From assembly GCA_026225115.1 (NCBI GenBank), contig JAMFSE010000055.1:24160-88159 (forward strand): a DNA stretch of 64,000 nt, given 5' to 3'. The notes beneath the pieces were generated by a model. That model saw only the letters and a program-made list of their open reading frames with translations. It had not been told where the DNA came from and searched no databases. Source of the stretch: Rhodovastum atsumiense. Lineage in GTDB: Bacteria; Pseudomonadota; Alphaproteobacteria; Acetobacterales; Acetobacteraceae. A program made the position numbers and the translations under genes. Of the stretch, positions 52,878-61,142 are shown one piece after another. How positions within the stretch are numbered: position 1 is the stretch's first letter; every line of letters begins with the position of its first letter.

Positions 52878-52971
52878 CCGTGCGGGCCAGGATGAAACGG
52901 GCAACCGGCCCGCACGGCTTAGACAGAAGGAAGGACTTCTTTTTGTGAACAAAAAGAAGCAAAAAAACTTT
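52878..52971. repeat. Capsid-gene leader: perfect hairpin plus composite element copy C
   Basis: In the 155-base gap between scaffold-like and capsid genes. CCGTGCGGGCC (52878-52888) and GGCCCGCACGG (52907-52917) form a perfect 11-base stem. Next lies the hairpin CTTCTTTTTG-TGAA-CAAAAAGAAG (52936-52959) and CAAAAAAACTTT. Bases 52936-52971 are the exact reverse complement of 3481-3516. On the transcribed strand the T-run precedes the small stem, so it need not terminate; it may set mRNA processing or stability before the capsid gene. Confidence 0.75.
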
Positions 52972-53013
52972 TGAATTTGATCGGGGGCTTTGGCTTCAGA
53001 GCGCCCCAACCAC

Positions 53014-53520
53014 TCAGCGCTTGATTGCTGCTGCCTTGGCAGCTGCGTATTCCTCTTTCGTCATTGCCAGAACGCTTTTCTTTGCCGGATCTGTAAACCC
53101 CGGCGACGCGGCGGCAGCCGAAGTACTGACCTTCGAGAATAAATGCGGTTTGGCCGCTTTAAGCCCGGCCACCAATTCTGCCGCATTCGACTCCCCGGCC
53201 TCATTCACCGTCACATCGCCAAGCTTGACAAATTGCAATGCCTCAGTCGCATCAACCGCCCCAGCCGCCTTCGCGGCCGCCATCAAATTGGCACGTTTAA
53301 CTTTTTTCACGGCCGCCTCCGTAGCATCTGTTGTTGCCTTCTCGGCAGCCTCAAGCCGCATTTTCAATGCGTCCATCTCGGCCAATGTTTTCTCGCCAGC
53401 CTTCAAAATTCCGCTGAGAATCATTTTCACATCGGCATCAACGGCATTGGAAAACTTGCCCTCCAACTCGGCAATCTTCCCGTCGAGCGTCGGTGCCGGC
53501 TTGGCTACTTCGTCAGTCAT
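53014..53520 (-). CDS. Scaffold-like protein of the head module
   Basis: 168 residues, Ala/Lys-rich and mostly helical: 'IAELEGKFSNAVDADVKMILSGILKAGEKTLAEMDALKMRLEAAEKATTDATEAAVKKVKRANLMAAAKAAGAVDA'. The C-terminus is basic ('AKKSVLAMTKEEYAAAKAAAIKR'). Location between portal and capsid and composition fit a scaffolding protein. A separate maturation protease is not seen. Nine bases separate it from the portal gene. Confidence 0.65.
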   Translation of the reverse strand: MTDEVAKPAPTLDGKIAELEGKFSNAVDADVKMILSGILKAGEKTLAEMDALKMRLEAAEKATTDATEAAVKKVKRANLMAAAKAAGAVDATEALQFVKLGDVTVNEAGESNAAELVAGLKAAKPHLFSKVSTSAAAASPGFTDPAKKSVLAMTKEEYAAAKAAAIKR

Positions 53521-53529
53521 TTGAATTCC

Positions 53530-54990
53530 CTATAAATCCGTTTCCGCCGCCGACACCTTCGCCTGCTGCCGCACCAGCCGCGCATCAATGGCAGCTTGGT
53601 CTTTTGCAATCTTGCTCACTTCCTCATTCAGATCCTCAATGTCATTATCCGCCGCAATCTTGCCGATCACCGTCTCCTGAGACATCAGGCCGCCATCGCG
53701 AAGCGTCCGGTAAGCCTGTGCTTCCTGCAACTTCTCTGCGTAGCTCGGCGGCGAAAACCGCGCCCATTTCAGGACAAGTCCATCGGCCTCCAGCCTGCCC
53801 ACCGGCTTGCCGCAAACGGTCACGCTCAGCCTGTTGGATGCCAGGCAAACCATGCGGATCAACGGCAGCAAGCCATTTTGGCCATAGGTAATGCGCAACC
53901 TGTCCGCCAGCCACAGCAATCCCTGGTTCATCAATTCCAGCGCCCGGCCAGACTGTGCGCCGCTCATCTTGTCAACATTCGTTCGATTGCCATGGATGGA
54001 TTCAAGCGAGATCTCGCGCAGCACCCGAACATACTCAACCACCGCAGCGGCAGCAGTGCCGTTAATTTCCAAAAGCTTCGCATCGCCTTTTTCCGAGACA
54101 ACCAAAGCATTGCCGGCACTGCGAACAATGCTGCCCTCACCCGCAATCGCCGGCTCCTTAATCAGCAACGTCGGGTCGGATGCATATTTCAGCCCCCGCC
54201 CCGCCTGCGAAAGCTGGTAATCCATTTCGATAACGGTGCTGATGGCCGCCTCGAACGTGCAGGGCCCATCAATCTTATCCTGACTCGGCAGATTTTTTAT
54301 CCAAACCATAGGCACAAAGCCAAGCCCATGAACAACCGTACGCTCCGGATCCACCTGCGGCAGCTTTCCACTGGCATAATCCGCAACCGAAATCGGGTAA
54401 AACCACGTCTCGGCGGCCTCTCCCCACTCGCGTTGAAACCAAAACTCGCCGTCCGGTACAGTATATCCAGCTGCCCGCAGCTGCGCGGCCGTCACCTTCC
54501 GAAGTTCAACCACCGTCTCCAGCGTATCCGGCGCGGCCAAACACCAATTCGGCGTCAAATAGGTCGTATCGAGCATCTCGAAAAATGCACGGCCCGAGAG
54601 TATGCGCAGCAAAACTGCAACCGAACCCACGCTGCCGTGAATCGCGGCGGCATTCATCACCTCACCAAGCCTGGTCTCAACAATCAGTTCTTTGATAATC
54701 GAGCGCAATTCCGGCGTCGGCGCTTCCACCATCGGAAAGCGTCCCTCACCGAAAAGCAAGGCGACAGAATCCTCCACAACAACCCTGCAGATCCCTGTGC
54801 GCACCGAGGGCCGCCGCTTGGAAAGCGGAATATACTCCCCATTGCCGTTTCGCTCTTCCGAAAAAGCATAAGGAATATGGTCGTAAAGTCTGCCGTCCCG
54901 TACCTTCGTTAAGAACCGCAACCGCGCCACGCGCGGGGGATAATCCGGGTCACTCAGACCCATCCCTTCGCATAATGTTTGAGAATCCAA
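53530..54990 (-). CDS. Portal protein, SPP1 gp6-like
   Basis: 486 residues. 'YIPLSKRRPSVRTGICRVVVEDSVALLFGEGRFPMVE' is the gp6-type N-terminus; 'FVPMVWIKNLPSQDKIDGPCTFEAAISTVIEMDYQLSQAGRGLKYASDPTLLIKE' is the central crown-stem part; 'VDKMSGAQSGRALELMNQGLLWLADRLRITYG' and a C-terminal coiled coil ('LNEEVSKIAKDQAAIDARLVRQQAKVSAAE') follow. It forms the dodecameric DNA entry ring. Four bases behind the large terminase. Confidence 0.85.
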   Translation of the reverse strand: MDSQTLCEGMGLSDPDYPPRVARLRFLTKVRDGRLYDHIPYAFSEERNGNGEYIPLSKRRPSVRTGICRVVVEDSVALLFGEGRFPMVEAPTPELRSIIKELIVETRLGEVMNAAAIHGSVGSVAVLLRILSGRAFFEMLDTTYLTPNWCLAAPDTLETVVELRKVTAAQLRAAGYTVPDGEFWFQREWGEAAETWFYPISVADYASGKLPQVDPERTVVHGLGFVPMVWIKNLPSQDKIDGPCTFEAAISTVIEMDYQLSQAGRGLKYASDPTLLIKEPAIAGEGSIVRSAGNALVVSEKGDAKLLEINGTAAAAVVEYVRVLREISLESIHGNRTNVDKMSGAQSGRALELMNQGLLWLADRLRITYGQNGLLPLIRMVCLASNRLSVTVCGKPVGRLEADGLVLKWARFSPPSYAEKLQEAQAYRTLRDGGLMSQETVIGKIAADNDIEDLNEEVSKIAKDQAAIDARLVRQQAKVSAAETDL

Positions 54991-54994
54991 TTCA

Positions 54995-56425
54995 CTACCT
55001 CGCCAAATGGTGGAATGTTAAAGTCCTGGCAGGCTTGGCAGTCTCCACAATCTCGGCAATCGCACGGCAAAGGGCGTCGACCTGGTCGTCATAAGTCCCC
55101 TTGGGAAACGCCGCCAACTCATCCAGCAGCGCCGCGTTCCAATGCATATTCCGCACTATCGAAATATTGCCGACATTGACCTGCGTCGCCGCAACCATTG
55201 CACGCGAAACCTTATCCCCATGCTCCGGCGACGCCTTCACATTAAACCCCATAAGCTCGCGCGTCAGAAACGCGATCTGCGCCTTGCCCGCCTGGCCAGG
55301 GTCCTGCGGCAGCGCAACAATGGTCTTTACCCCATCACGCTGTGCGGTTGCCTTAATTACACGCACAACCTCATCAGGGCCGCCCCGCAGCCGCACGACA
55401 TCACCGACGATAAGCTGCTTGCCCGGTGCAATCCCCAGTCTCAGCCCGGCCGTAAAATCACCCTTGCCGTCGCTCGCCGCCAGATCCCAGGCCCGCACCC
55501 AATTAAGCCCAGCCGGCTCGGCTTCCACAAACCCGATATTCTCGATACGGAATAAATTGCCGCCCGGCGCAATCGGATTGCCCTGATACAGAGACTCCCA
55601 AACCGCCATCTGGCCCGATGCTTCATGCTCCGCCTTGATAACCCGCAATTCGTCTGCATAGGCGTAGCTCGGATCGCGGTCCCAAAGCATTTCACCGGGC
55701 TTGCGCCCTAATAAATCATCTTCCCCGGCTTCCGCCTTGATGTGCAAAACACACCATTCTCCAGGCCTCGCAACTTTCAACAATCTGCCCGCAAGATCAT
55801 CTTCATGCCAACGCGTCATCATCAGCACGATCCGCCCGCCCGGCCGCAGCCGCGTCCGAAGATCGGTCCAGAACCAGCGCCATAATTTCTCGCGCTGCTC
55901 GCGCTTCTCCACATCCTCGGAACTGCCGACCAGATCATCGGCAAAAACAAAATCCATCCGCTGCCCGGCAATCTTCCTGCCGGCGCCCACCGCCCGGTAA
56001 CTGCCACCCTCAGACGTTCCCCAGGCCCGCGCAGCTTCACGGGCCGAGGGCCCGCCTATTTCATAGCCAAGCGCCGCCTGGTTCTCGCGCGCAAACTCCA
56101 TTGCCGCCAGGGAAAACTCATCCGCTCGGTCTTGTGTATGCGATGCGCCGACTAGCAATCCTTTCGGCATTTTCGCAAAAAAATACCCCGGAAACAGCAA
56201 ACTCCCATAAGTCGTCTTGGCCGAGCCCGGAGGCATAATCACCAGCAACCGCGGTGGCGCCGTTCCCGTCAGCACCCCGTCGATCGCATTGGTGATCAGC
56301 TCATGATGCGCGGCCGGCTTCTGATTCCGCCGGCCTACCGCCATCCGGCAGTAGGCGGCGTAGGAGGAAAGCGATTCTTCACGTTCAAGTAAAAGCCGCG
56401 CCGCCTCTTCGCGGGAAACTGCCAC
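54995..56425 (-). CDS. Terminase large subunit (packaging ATPase-nuclease)
   Basis: 476 residues. Walker A 'MPPGSAKTTY' at 64-73, Walker B 'DFVFADD' at 158-164, coupling segment 'GGRIVLMMTRWHEDDLAGRLL'. The RNase H-like nuclease is present from 'VRAWDLAASDGKGDFTAGLRLG' with the first Asp, to 'AVLPQDPGQAGKAQIAFL'-like and 'YDDQVDALCRAI' with further acidic residues. It pumps and cuts DNA during head filling. Presence of intact ATPase and nuclease motifs argues that the block can still package DNA. Confidence 0.93.
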   Translation of the reverse strand: MAVSREEAARLLLEREESLSSYAAYCRMAVGRRNQKPAAHHELITNAIDGVLTGTAPPRLLVIMPPGSAKTTYGSLLFPGYFFAKMPKGLLVGASHTQDRADEFSLAAMEFARENQAALGYEIGGPSAREAARAWGTSEGGSYRAVGAGRKIAGQRMDFVFADDLVGSSEDVEKREQREKLWRWFWTDLRTRLRPGGRIVLMMTRWHEDDLAGRLLKVARPGEWCVLHIKAEAGEDDLLGRKPGEMLWDRDPSYAYADELRVIKAEHEASGQMAVWESLYQGNPIAPGGNLFRIENIGFVEAEPAGLNWVRAWDLAASDGKGDFTAGLRLGIAPGKQLIVGDVVRLRGGPDEVVRVIKATAQRDGVKTIVALPQDPGQAGKAQIAFLTRELMGFNVKASPEHGDKVSRAMVAATQVNVGNISIVRNMHWNAALLDELAAFPKGTYDDQVDALCRAIAEIVETAKPARTLTFHHLAR

Positions 56426-56437
56426 GCAAACCTCATC

Positions 56438-57373
56438 TCAAATCGAATTCGCGTCTTCATCCCGCTCCGAGAAATAGCGTTCAATATCCCTGCGCAAACC
56501 GGGCTTATTACCCGCCAGCTCCACAACGCCGAATTCATTCTTGATCAGATCGGCCTGCGGATCAAATTTCCATTTATGCAGAATATCCCAGCGCTCAACA
56601 TAACGGCGCTTCTGCTTCGACCCATGAAACCTATGCTCGATAGTACCCGGAACCGCGCCAAGATTCATCCCCAGCCGCGCCGCGCGATGCTGCCACTTCA
56701 GCAACGGTGCCGCATAGCCAGCCTCGAGATTGCCCGGAATGGAATCCGCCACCCGCCCGACCAACCCCATCGCCATGTGATGGTCGGCGGCGCCAAGCAC
56801 CGCGGTCTCAGGCAGAAGCCCAACCGCCGCCAAGGCGCTGCGCCGCCACGCCCATGCATAACCAGGGTGCCCGAAGCGGTATGGTCCCTGCCCGGCATTC
56901 GGCCCCTGCATAATCGGCTGTTGATCCTGCCAGATCCTGCCAAAAGATCGGTGCAGCTCAAGATGCTGATCCTGCGGCCCCAGATCATAACAATCCACCC
57001 AGGCCTGAACCACTTCAAACCGCTGCAGCGCATGCACGGTCTCAACCGCCCAGCTTGGATTCCGAAACCGGATATCGGCGTCCAGAAGTGCTATATACTG
57101 CGCATCGGGGTTACGACGCACCAAATCCTGTATCCCGATATTCAATAGGCATTCTTTGTTGAACGTAAATGTGGAATGCCTGACCCCAACAAAATCAACC
57201 AGCTGATTACCGTCAAGCTCAAACGGCCGCTGACCCAGCGCGCACTCGACAACCGTCAGGCGAACGCCGCTCTCGACCATGTGTCGCTCAAAATCCCGAT
57301 ACAGCGCAACCCGGCTTGCCCAACGCAGCGGATTGGAGATGCAAGTAACCACGTGGAGCAAGTTTGGGTTCAT
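56438..57373 (-). CDS. GT2-like glycosyltransferase inside the packaging module
   Basis: 311 residues. 'HVVTCISNPLRWASRVALYRDFERHMVESGVRLTVVECALGQRPFEL' forms the first Rossmann-like part, 'LNIGIQDLVRRNPDAQYIALLDADIRFRNP' contains the DxD metal/nucleotide-sugar motif, and 'FGHPGYAWAWRRSALAAVGLLPETAVLGAADHHMAMGLVG' is the acceptor part. Such genes occur in some phage clusters between small and large terminase. It may glycosylate DNA, capsid or the host surface; the target is unknown. The stop lies 12 bases from the large terminase start. Confidence 0.8.
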   Translation of the reverse strand: MNPNLLHVVTCISNPLRWASRVALYRDFERHMVESGVRLTVVECALGQRPFELDGNQLVDFVGVRHSTFTFNKECLLNIGIQDLVRRNPDAQYIALLDADIRFRNPSWAVETVHALQRFEVVQAWVDCYDLGPQDQHLELHRSFGRIWQDQQPIMQGPNAGQGPYRFGHPGYAWAWRRSALAAVGLLPETAVLGAADHHMAMGLVGRVADSIPGNLEAGYAAPLLKWQHRAARLGMNLGAVPGTIEHRFHGSKQKRRYVERWDILHKWKFDPQADLIKNEFGVVELAGNKPGLRRDIERYFSERDEDANSI

Positions 57374-57421
57374 AATCTTCCCTGAAATCGTAAATTTCTG
57401 AATTGGTCCAAACGTGCCATC

Positions 57422-57958
57422 TCACAGCCCGCCGGGAAGATCTCCGCCTTGCGCAATAATCTGCAGCTCAGCCGTTGTCAGCTCACGCGCATCCTTATCC
57501 ACGCGGGTACTCTTAACAGCCAGCCGCTTCACATATTCATCCGGGCTATACATGCTGGAGCGCCATTTACAATGATCCATCAACAGCTTCGCCCGAACCA
57601 TCTCCACCCGATCGCTCGGCGCAAATAGACCAATGGCAAAAGCGACCCGGTCCCACATCTCAGCCTGGCCTTTACGCGCTAATTTGGCTTTCGCCGCGCG
57701 TCCGCTGTCGGCTGCAACCCAACGCAACAACTGCGCCCGTTCAACCCCCCATATCGTCGCCACCTCAGACGGGAGCCAGCCGAATTCCAACAATTGGATC
57801 AACTCACCGGTGGTTTTTTCACTTAACGGCAAGAGGCACGGATCAACCTGCGGCCCTTCCAGCAGAACCAGCAGATGCGGCGCGAACTGACCAATTTTCT
57901 CAAGTAATTCCGAACGAACCGCAGGCAACTTAAAAACGTTCGGATTAGACTCATCCAA
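57422..57958 (-). CDS. Small terminase subunit-like protein
   Basis: 178 residues. The HTH-like 'TTGELIQLLEFGWLPSEVATIWGVERAQLLRWVAADSGRAAKAKLARKGQAEMWDRVA' is the DNA-recognising domain usual for TerS. 'LLMDHCKWRSSMYSPDEYVKRLAVKSTRVDKDARELTTAELQIIAQGGD' is the C-terminal region. Upstream position in the late cluster supports the call. Sequence similarity to known TerS is low, as usual. Confidence 0.72.
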   Translation of the reverse strand: MDESNPNVFKLPAVRSELLEKIGQFAPHLLVLLEGPQVDPCLLPLSEKTTGELIQLLEFGWLPSEVATIWGVERAQLLRWVAADSGRAAKAKLARKGQAEMWDRVAFAIGLFAPSDRVEMVRAKLLMDHCKWRSSMYSPDEYVKRLAVKSTRVDKDARELTTAELQIIAQGGDLPGGL

Positions 57959-58282
57959 AATTCGCCAACCCTTTTCTTATCCGCTAACGCTACCCCAACA
58001 ATTGTCCCGTAAGCCTGGCCAATCTGCATTGGCCAATAACCCGGCACCAAAAAATTGAACTGATTTGGATTTACTTTAAATAGCTTCGGAATCTAACTGA
58101 GCACTGCAGCAGTCACTGCGCACACGAAGCGATATCATACAAAAATATATATAGTTTTTTGGGGAGCTGGGCAACATATTTATTGATCCGGAATGATAAA
58201 ATTGTAGTTTGTTATTAACATACTGTTATTACACAATTTTTTTGGTATCAAATTTTGCTCCAACCGACTTGTATCGGCCAGT
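57959..58282. promoter_or_regulatory. AT-rich region between HTH gene and small terminase, probable late promoter region
   Basis: 324 bases without a supported gene. The segment 58130-58260 is far more AT-rich than its surroundings, with TATATATA and several T- and A-runs. On the minus strand it lies 170-300 bases upstream of the late operon. No clean -35/-10 pair can be defended. A short minus-strand reading (57823-58050) overlaps the terminase start in another frame and was not called. Confidence 0.4.
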
Positions 58283-58759
58283 TCAGCCGTCCAGCCAATG
58301 CAGCTGGACATGGTCCGGGACAATATTACACCCCGAAGGCGACTTAATCTCGGTCCCGCGCAATGCCAGCGTAATCACCCCAATCGCCTGTCCGTGCCAG
58401 GCCCTGGCCGTCTTATGGTCCGCACCGATAAGCTCGCCGCACCGCCGCCATGAGATGATGTTCTTCTCCTGATACGGATGAAACTGCGATCGCATCGAAA
58501 CAACGCGCCGTTTGACCTGATTCGGAATCAACCAGATCCAGGATAACGCTTCGTCCATCAAAGACACATCTCGCGCCGACGGCACGGGATAAGCGAGCCG
58601 CATCCGGTCCGCCGCCATGTCCACCCCGGCCTCCTGCACAATTTCAATCCGCCCCCGCGCCAGCAATGTCGAGGGCGACCGAATCCGCAAGCACCGCAGC
58701 GTCGCCCCGGCATGTTCAATCCGCCGTATCGCATAATCCGCAGTAATATTTAGAGTCAT
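58283..58759 (-). CDS. HTH-containing DUF protein, possible late regulator (DUF6362-like)
   Basis: 158 residues. 'VSLMDEALSWIWLIPNQVKRRVVSMRSQFHPYQEKNIISWRRCGELIGADHKTARAWHGQAIGVITLAL' resembles the small DNA-binding DUF6362-type proteins found ahead of terminase genes in alphaproteobacterial phages; the helix-turn-helix is around 'SWRRCGELIGADHKTARAWH'. GAAGGAAA ahead of the ATG at 58759 decides the start over 58783. As the first gene of the block it could regulate late transcription or act in packaging. Confidence 0.65.
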   Translation of the reverse strand: MTLNITADYAIRRIEHAGATLRCLRIRSPSTLLARGRIEIVQEAGVDMAADRMRLAYPVPSARDVSLMDEALSWIWLIPNQVKRRVVSMRSQFHPYQEKNIISWRRCGELIGADHKTARAWHGQAIGVITLALRGTEIKSPSGCNIVPDHVQLHWLDG

Positions 58760-58923
58760 TTGTATTTCCTTCAGCGAGTTCATTCGGATTATTACACGAC
58801 CGAATACTACGACTGAGTCATGGCTTCAGCATTTTTCGGCATGAAATAAAACTGAAGATGATGCCAGTGCAACGCGATCAAACAGCTGTATATTAAACGC
58901 GACAACTTTGACTTCGGATAACC

Positions 58924-58957
58924 TTGACATAAACGCAACATTGATGCAAGTAATACA
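58924..58957 (+). promoter_or_regulatory. Possible promoter of the zinc-ribbon micro-ORF
   Basis: A perfect -35 box TTGACA at 58924-58929 lies in an AT-rich stretch. TAATAC follows at 58951-58956, 21 bases away, which is too far; TTGATG-18-TGTTAT at 58941 and 58965 is an alternative. About 55-85 bases upstream of the ATG at 59011. Weak evidence only. Confidence 0.3.
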
Positions 58958-59010
58958 ATCAAAATGTTATTTTTACTAACTTTCTTACTGGCCTACTTAG
59001 GGACCTCATC

Positions 59011-59100
59011 ATGACATGGATGTGCAAATCTTGCCGCTGCAGAAACCTGCTCCACACAATATCATGTGCCCGATGCGGGGAATCCCGCGCCCAGGCCTAG
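59011..59100 (+). CDS. 29-residue zinc-ribbon micro-protein
   Basis: ATG preceded by AGGGA at a seven- to eight-base spacing. The predicted protein has Cys5, Cys8, Cys10, Cys19 and Cys22, that is two CxxC knuckles 10 residues apart, the layout of a minimal zinc ribbon, in a basic peptide. It is the only plus-strand gene candidate between the phage-like block and the ABC operon. It is too short to prove, but codon-wise and motif-wise coherent. Confidence 0.55.
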   Translation: MTWMCKSCRCRNLLHTISCARCGESRAQA

Positions 59101-59142
59101 CTCCTTGTCCCAGGTTCCGGGGAGCGCCCATTTATTCTCTTA

Positions 59143-59170
59143 CCGGCGCGCCTCATAGTTGGCGCGCCGG
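59143..59170. terminator. Perfect GC-rich inverted repeat between convergent genes
   Basis: CCGGCGCGCC (59143-59152) and GGCGCGCCGG (59161-59170) with an 8-base loop. It lies 12 bases after the end of the substrate-binding protein gene and 43 after the micro-ORF. No T-run follows on either strand, so intrinsic termination is uncertain; it may protect the mRNA end. Confidence 0.55.
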
Positions 59171-59181
59171 CGCCCTGCATC

Positions 59182-60189
59182 CTAGTTCTTGAACGCCTTG
59201 TCCCACACCACGTAGCTATAGGCACCCACGGGGGCCTTGCTGATAACCGGTGTCGCCTTCGTCGACAGCAGCTCGGAGACCGTCTGGTTGTAGGCCGCCG
59301 GCTCCAAATACCCCCAACCGCCGGCCCCTGGAATCAGCTTGGCCACCTCCCGGATCATGGTGGCCTGATGCTGCTCAGTCAGCACGCCTGCGCTATCATA
59401 GCCCAGCAATATTTTCACCGTCTCGGCCTGATGCGCATCGGCATAATCCCAGCCTTCCTTTGAAGCTTTCAAAAACCTTGCAAGCTTCACCACCATCGCC
59501 GGGTCGGCAAGCGCGCTGGCTTTAACATACAGCCCGTCCTCCAGCGTTGCGACCCCTTCGGCCTGATATTTGAACACGATCAATTGCGACGGCTTCATCC
59601 CAGCCTCGATCAACTGCCAGTACTCATTATAGGTCATGGTCGAAATGCAGGACGCCTGTTTCTGCAACAGCGGATCGACGTTAAATCCCTGTTTCAACAC
59701 AGTCACATCCGGATGATCGCCCTCCGTGCTGTAACCAAGCTTCGCCATCCAAGACAGAAACGGATATTCATTGCCCGAAAACCAAACCCCCAGCGTCTTT
59801 CCTTTAAAATCCGCCGGCGTTTTAATACCGCTATCCTTACGGCAGGTCAGTTCCATACCGGACTGCTGATACACCTGCGCGATATTGACGATATCAAGCC
59901 CCTTCTCGCGGGCCGCAAGCGCCGATGGCATCCAGTCGATCACAACATCCGCGCCACCGCCTGCCAGCACCTGGTCAGGATTAACATCCGGCCCGCCGGG
60001 CTTGATCGTCACGTTCAAATGCTCCTGGCTATAATACCCCTTGGCCAAAGCAACATAATAACCGGCGAACTGCGCCTGCGTCACCCATTTCAACTGCAAG
60101 GTTAAATTATCATTGGCCTGCGCAACATCCATATTCAACGAAAATGCCGCCAGGCAGCCCGCCACGCAACAAAGGAAAAATCGCTTCAT
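59182..60189 (-). CDS. NMT1/ThiY-type ABC substrate-binding protein
   Basis: 335 residues. The signal peptide is 'MKRFFLCCVAGCLAAFSLNMDVAQA'. 'LTLQLKWVTQAQFAGYYVALAKGYYSQEHLNVTIKPGGPDVNPDQVLAGGGADVVIDWMPSALAAREKGLDIVNIAQVYQQSGMELTCRKDSGIKTPADFKGKTLGVW' is the typical NMT1 fold used for thiamine-precursor (HMP), riboflavin, nitrate/sulfonate or related ligands. AAAGGAG precedes the ATG. Last gene of the importer operon. The ligand cannot be named from sequence; no TPP riboswitch was found upstream of the operon. Confidence 0.85.
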   Translation of the reverse strand: MKRFFLCCVAGCLAAFSLNMDVAQANDNLTLQLKWVTQAQFAGYYVALAKGYYSQEHLNVTIKPGGPDVNPDQVLAGGGADVVIDWMPSALAAREKGLDIVNIAQVYQQSGMELTCRKDSGIKTPADFKGKTLGVWFSGNEYPFLSWMAKLGYSTEGDHPDVTVLKQGFNVDPLLQKQASCISTMTYNEYWQLIEAGMKPSQLIVFKYQAEGVATLEDGLYVKASALADPAMVVKLARFLKASKEGWDYADAHQAETVKILLGYDSAGVLTEQHQATMIREVAKLIPGAGGWGYLEPAAYNQTVSELLSTKATPVISKAPVGAYSYVVWDKAFKN

Positions 60190-60203
60190 TATGCCAACTC
60201 CTT

Positions 60204-61142
60204 TTATGATGATGAATTTCGCCGGTGAAAAGATGGATGCCAGAACGTCACCTTGCGCTCCAGCAAAGCAATCAACCCAAAGCTTATCGACCCTGCCAAA
60301 GCGGCAACGGTAATTGTCGCCCAAACAATATCCAGATTCATCCTGGCGGATTCCGTCGAAATTCGAAATCCCATGCCGCGGGTCGGCGTTCCAAAAAATT
60401 CCGCCACCACCGCCCCAATCAGTGCCAGCGTCGAATTCAACTTCAGCGCATTAAATATCATCGGCATCGCCGCCGGCAGCCGAAGTTTTATCAAAATCTG
60501 CCAATAGCCGGCGCCATAGCAGCACATCAAATCCCACTCCATTGCCCCTGCAGCAGCCAAGCCGGCAGCAGTATTAACCAGCATCGGAAACACCGTCATC
60601 AAAGCCACAACTGCGGCTTTGGAGGGCCAATCAAATCCAAACCACATGATCATGATAGGCGCGATGCCGACCACCGGCATCGCGCTCACCATATTGGCAA
60701 AAGGCATCAGGCCTCGCTGCAAAAAAGGCGACCGGTCGATCGCCAGCGCCAGCAAAAACCCTCCGCCGCATCCAACCGCATACCCCGCCAGCACGGCATG
60801 CAAATAGGTCTGGTCGAAATCCATCGCCAGCATCGAGATATTAACAACAAAGGCGCGAGCTATGGCCGAAGGCGGCGGCAGCAATATGAACGGTACATGC
60901 AACCCGACCACCATCATTTCCCACAGCCAGATGAGCGTGAACCCAAACAGCACCGGCGACGCCAGGCGCTCCATCAGCCGCTCGCGCCTGGCAAAAAACA
61001 CCAGCGCCGCAACGCTGCACCCAAATGCAAGCATCCCAAGAACCACAACCAAAACCACCGCGCCAGCCAGGCACCACCGCGCCGCCATCCCCAAACCCAG
61101 CGCAGCTAGGCCCAGCCACCAGCAATATGCCCCGTCCCTCAA
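60204..61142 (-). CDS. ABC importer permease 2 (SsuC/ThiX type)
   Basis: 312 residues with a TTG start overlapping the stop of permease 1 (TTGA); an ATG at 61088 is the alternative. 'WEMMVVGLHVPFILLPPPSAIARAF' and 'MPFANMVSAMPVVGIAPIMIMWFGFDWPSKAAVVALMTVFPMLVNTAAGLAA' lead to the EAA loop 'GAGYWQILIKLRLPAAMPMIFNALKLNSTLALIGAVVAEFFG'. The family imports small organic ligands with the partner permease and ATPase. The longer in-frame reading to 61409 lies within permease 1 and was rejected. Confidence 0.85.
   Translation of the reverse strand: MRDGAYCWWLGLAALGLGMAARWCLAGAVVLVVVLGMLAFGCSVAALVFFARRERLMERLASPVLFGFTLIWLWEMMVVGLHVPFILLPPPSAIARAFVVNISMLAMDFDQTYLHAVLAGYAVGCGGGFLLALAIDRSPFLQRGLMPFANMVSAMPVVGIAPIMIMWFGFDWPSKAAVVALMTVFPMLVNTAAGLAAAGAMEWDLMCCYGAGYWQILIKLRLPAAMPMIFNALKLNSTLALIGAVVAEFFGTPTRGMGFRISTESARMNLDIVWATITVAALAGSISFGLIALLERKVTFWHPSFHRRNSSS

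Larger units (their letters stand above)
32611..58759 (-). mobile_element. Phage-like block: late genes of a contractile-tailed particle
   Basis: About 26 kb, all genes on the minus strand, most spaced by 0-15 bases or overlapping by 4. In transcription order: HTH protein, small and large terminase, portal, capsid, connectors, sheath, tube, chaperone, baseplate genes, fibre, holin, spanins, lysozyme. The tail order matches Mu and P2 type modules. No integrase, transposase, repressor, replication or recombination gene is visible, and flanking att repeats were not found. It is either a reduced prophage or a domesticated particle. Confidence 0.93.

Noticed and set aside
32611..58759. Reading the block as a tailocin (headless bacteriocin)
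   Set aside because: Capsid, portal and both terminase genes are present, which tailocins lack.
32449..59181. Attachment-site duplication of the tRNA-Asn 3' end
   Set aside because: I compared the tRNA 3' sequence with the far border region (58760-59181) and found no repeat of useful length.
60225..61109. 294-codon plus-strand reading opposite ABC permease 2
   Set aside because: His/Arg/Gln-rich shadow, no family, permease motifs are intact on the other strand.
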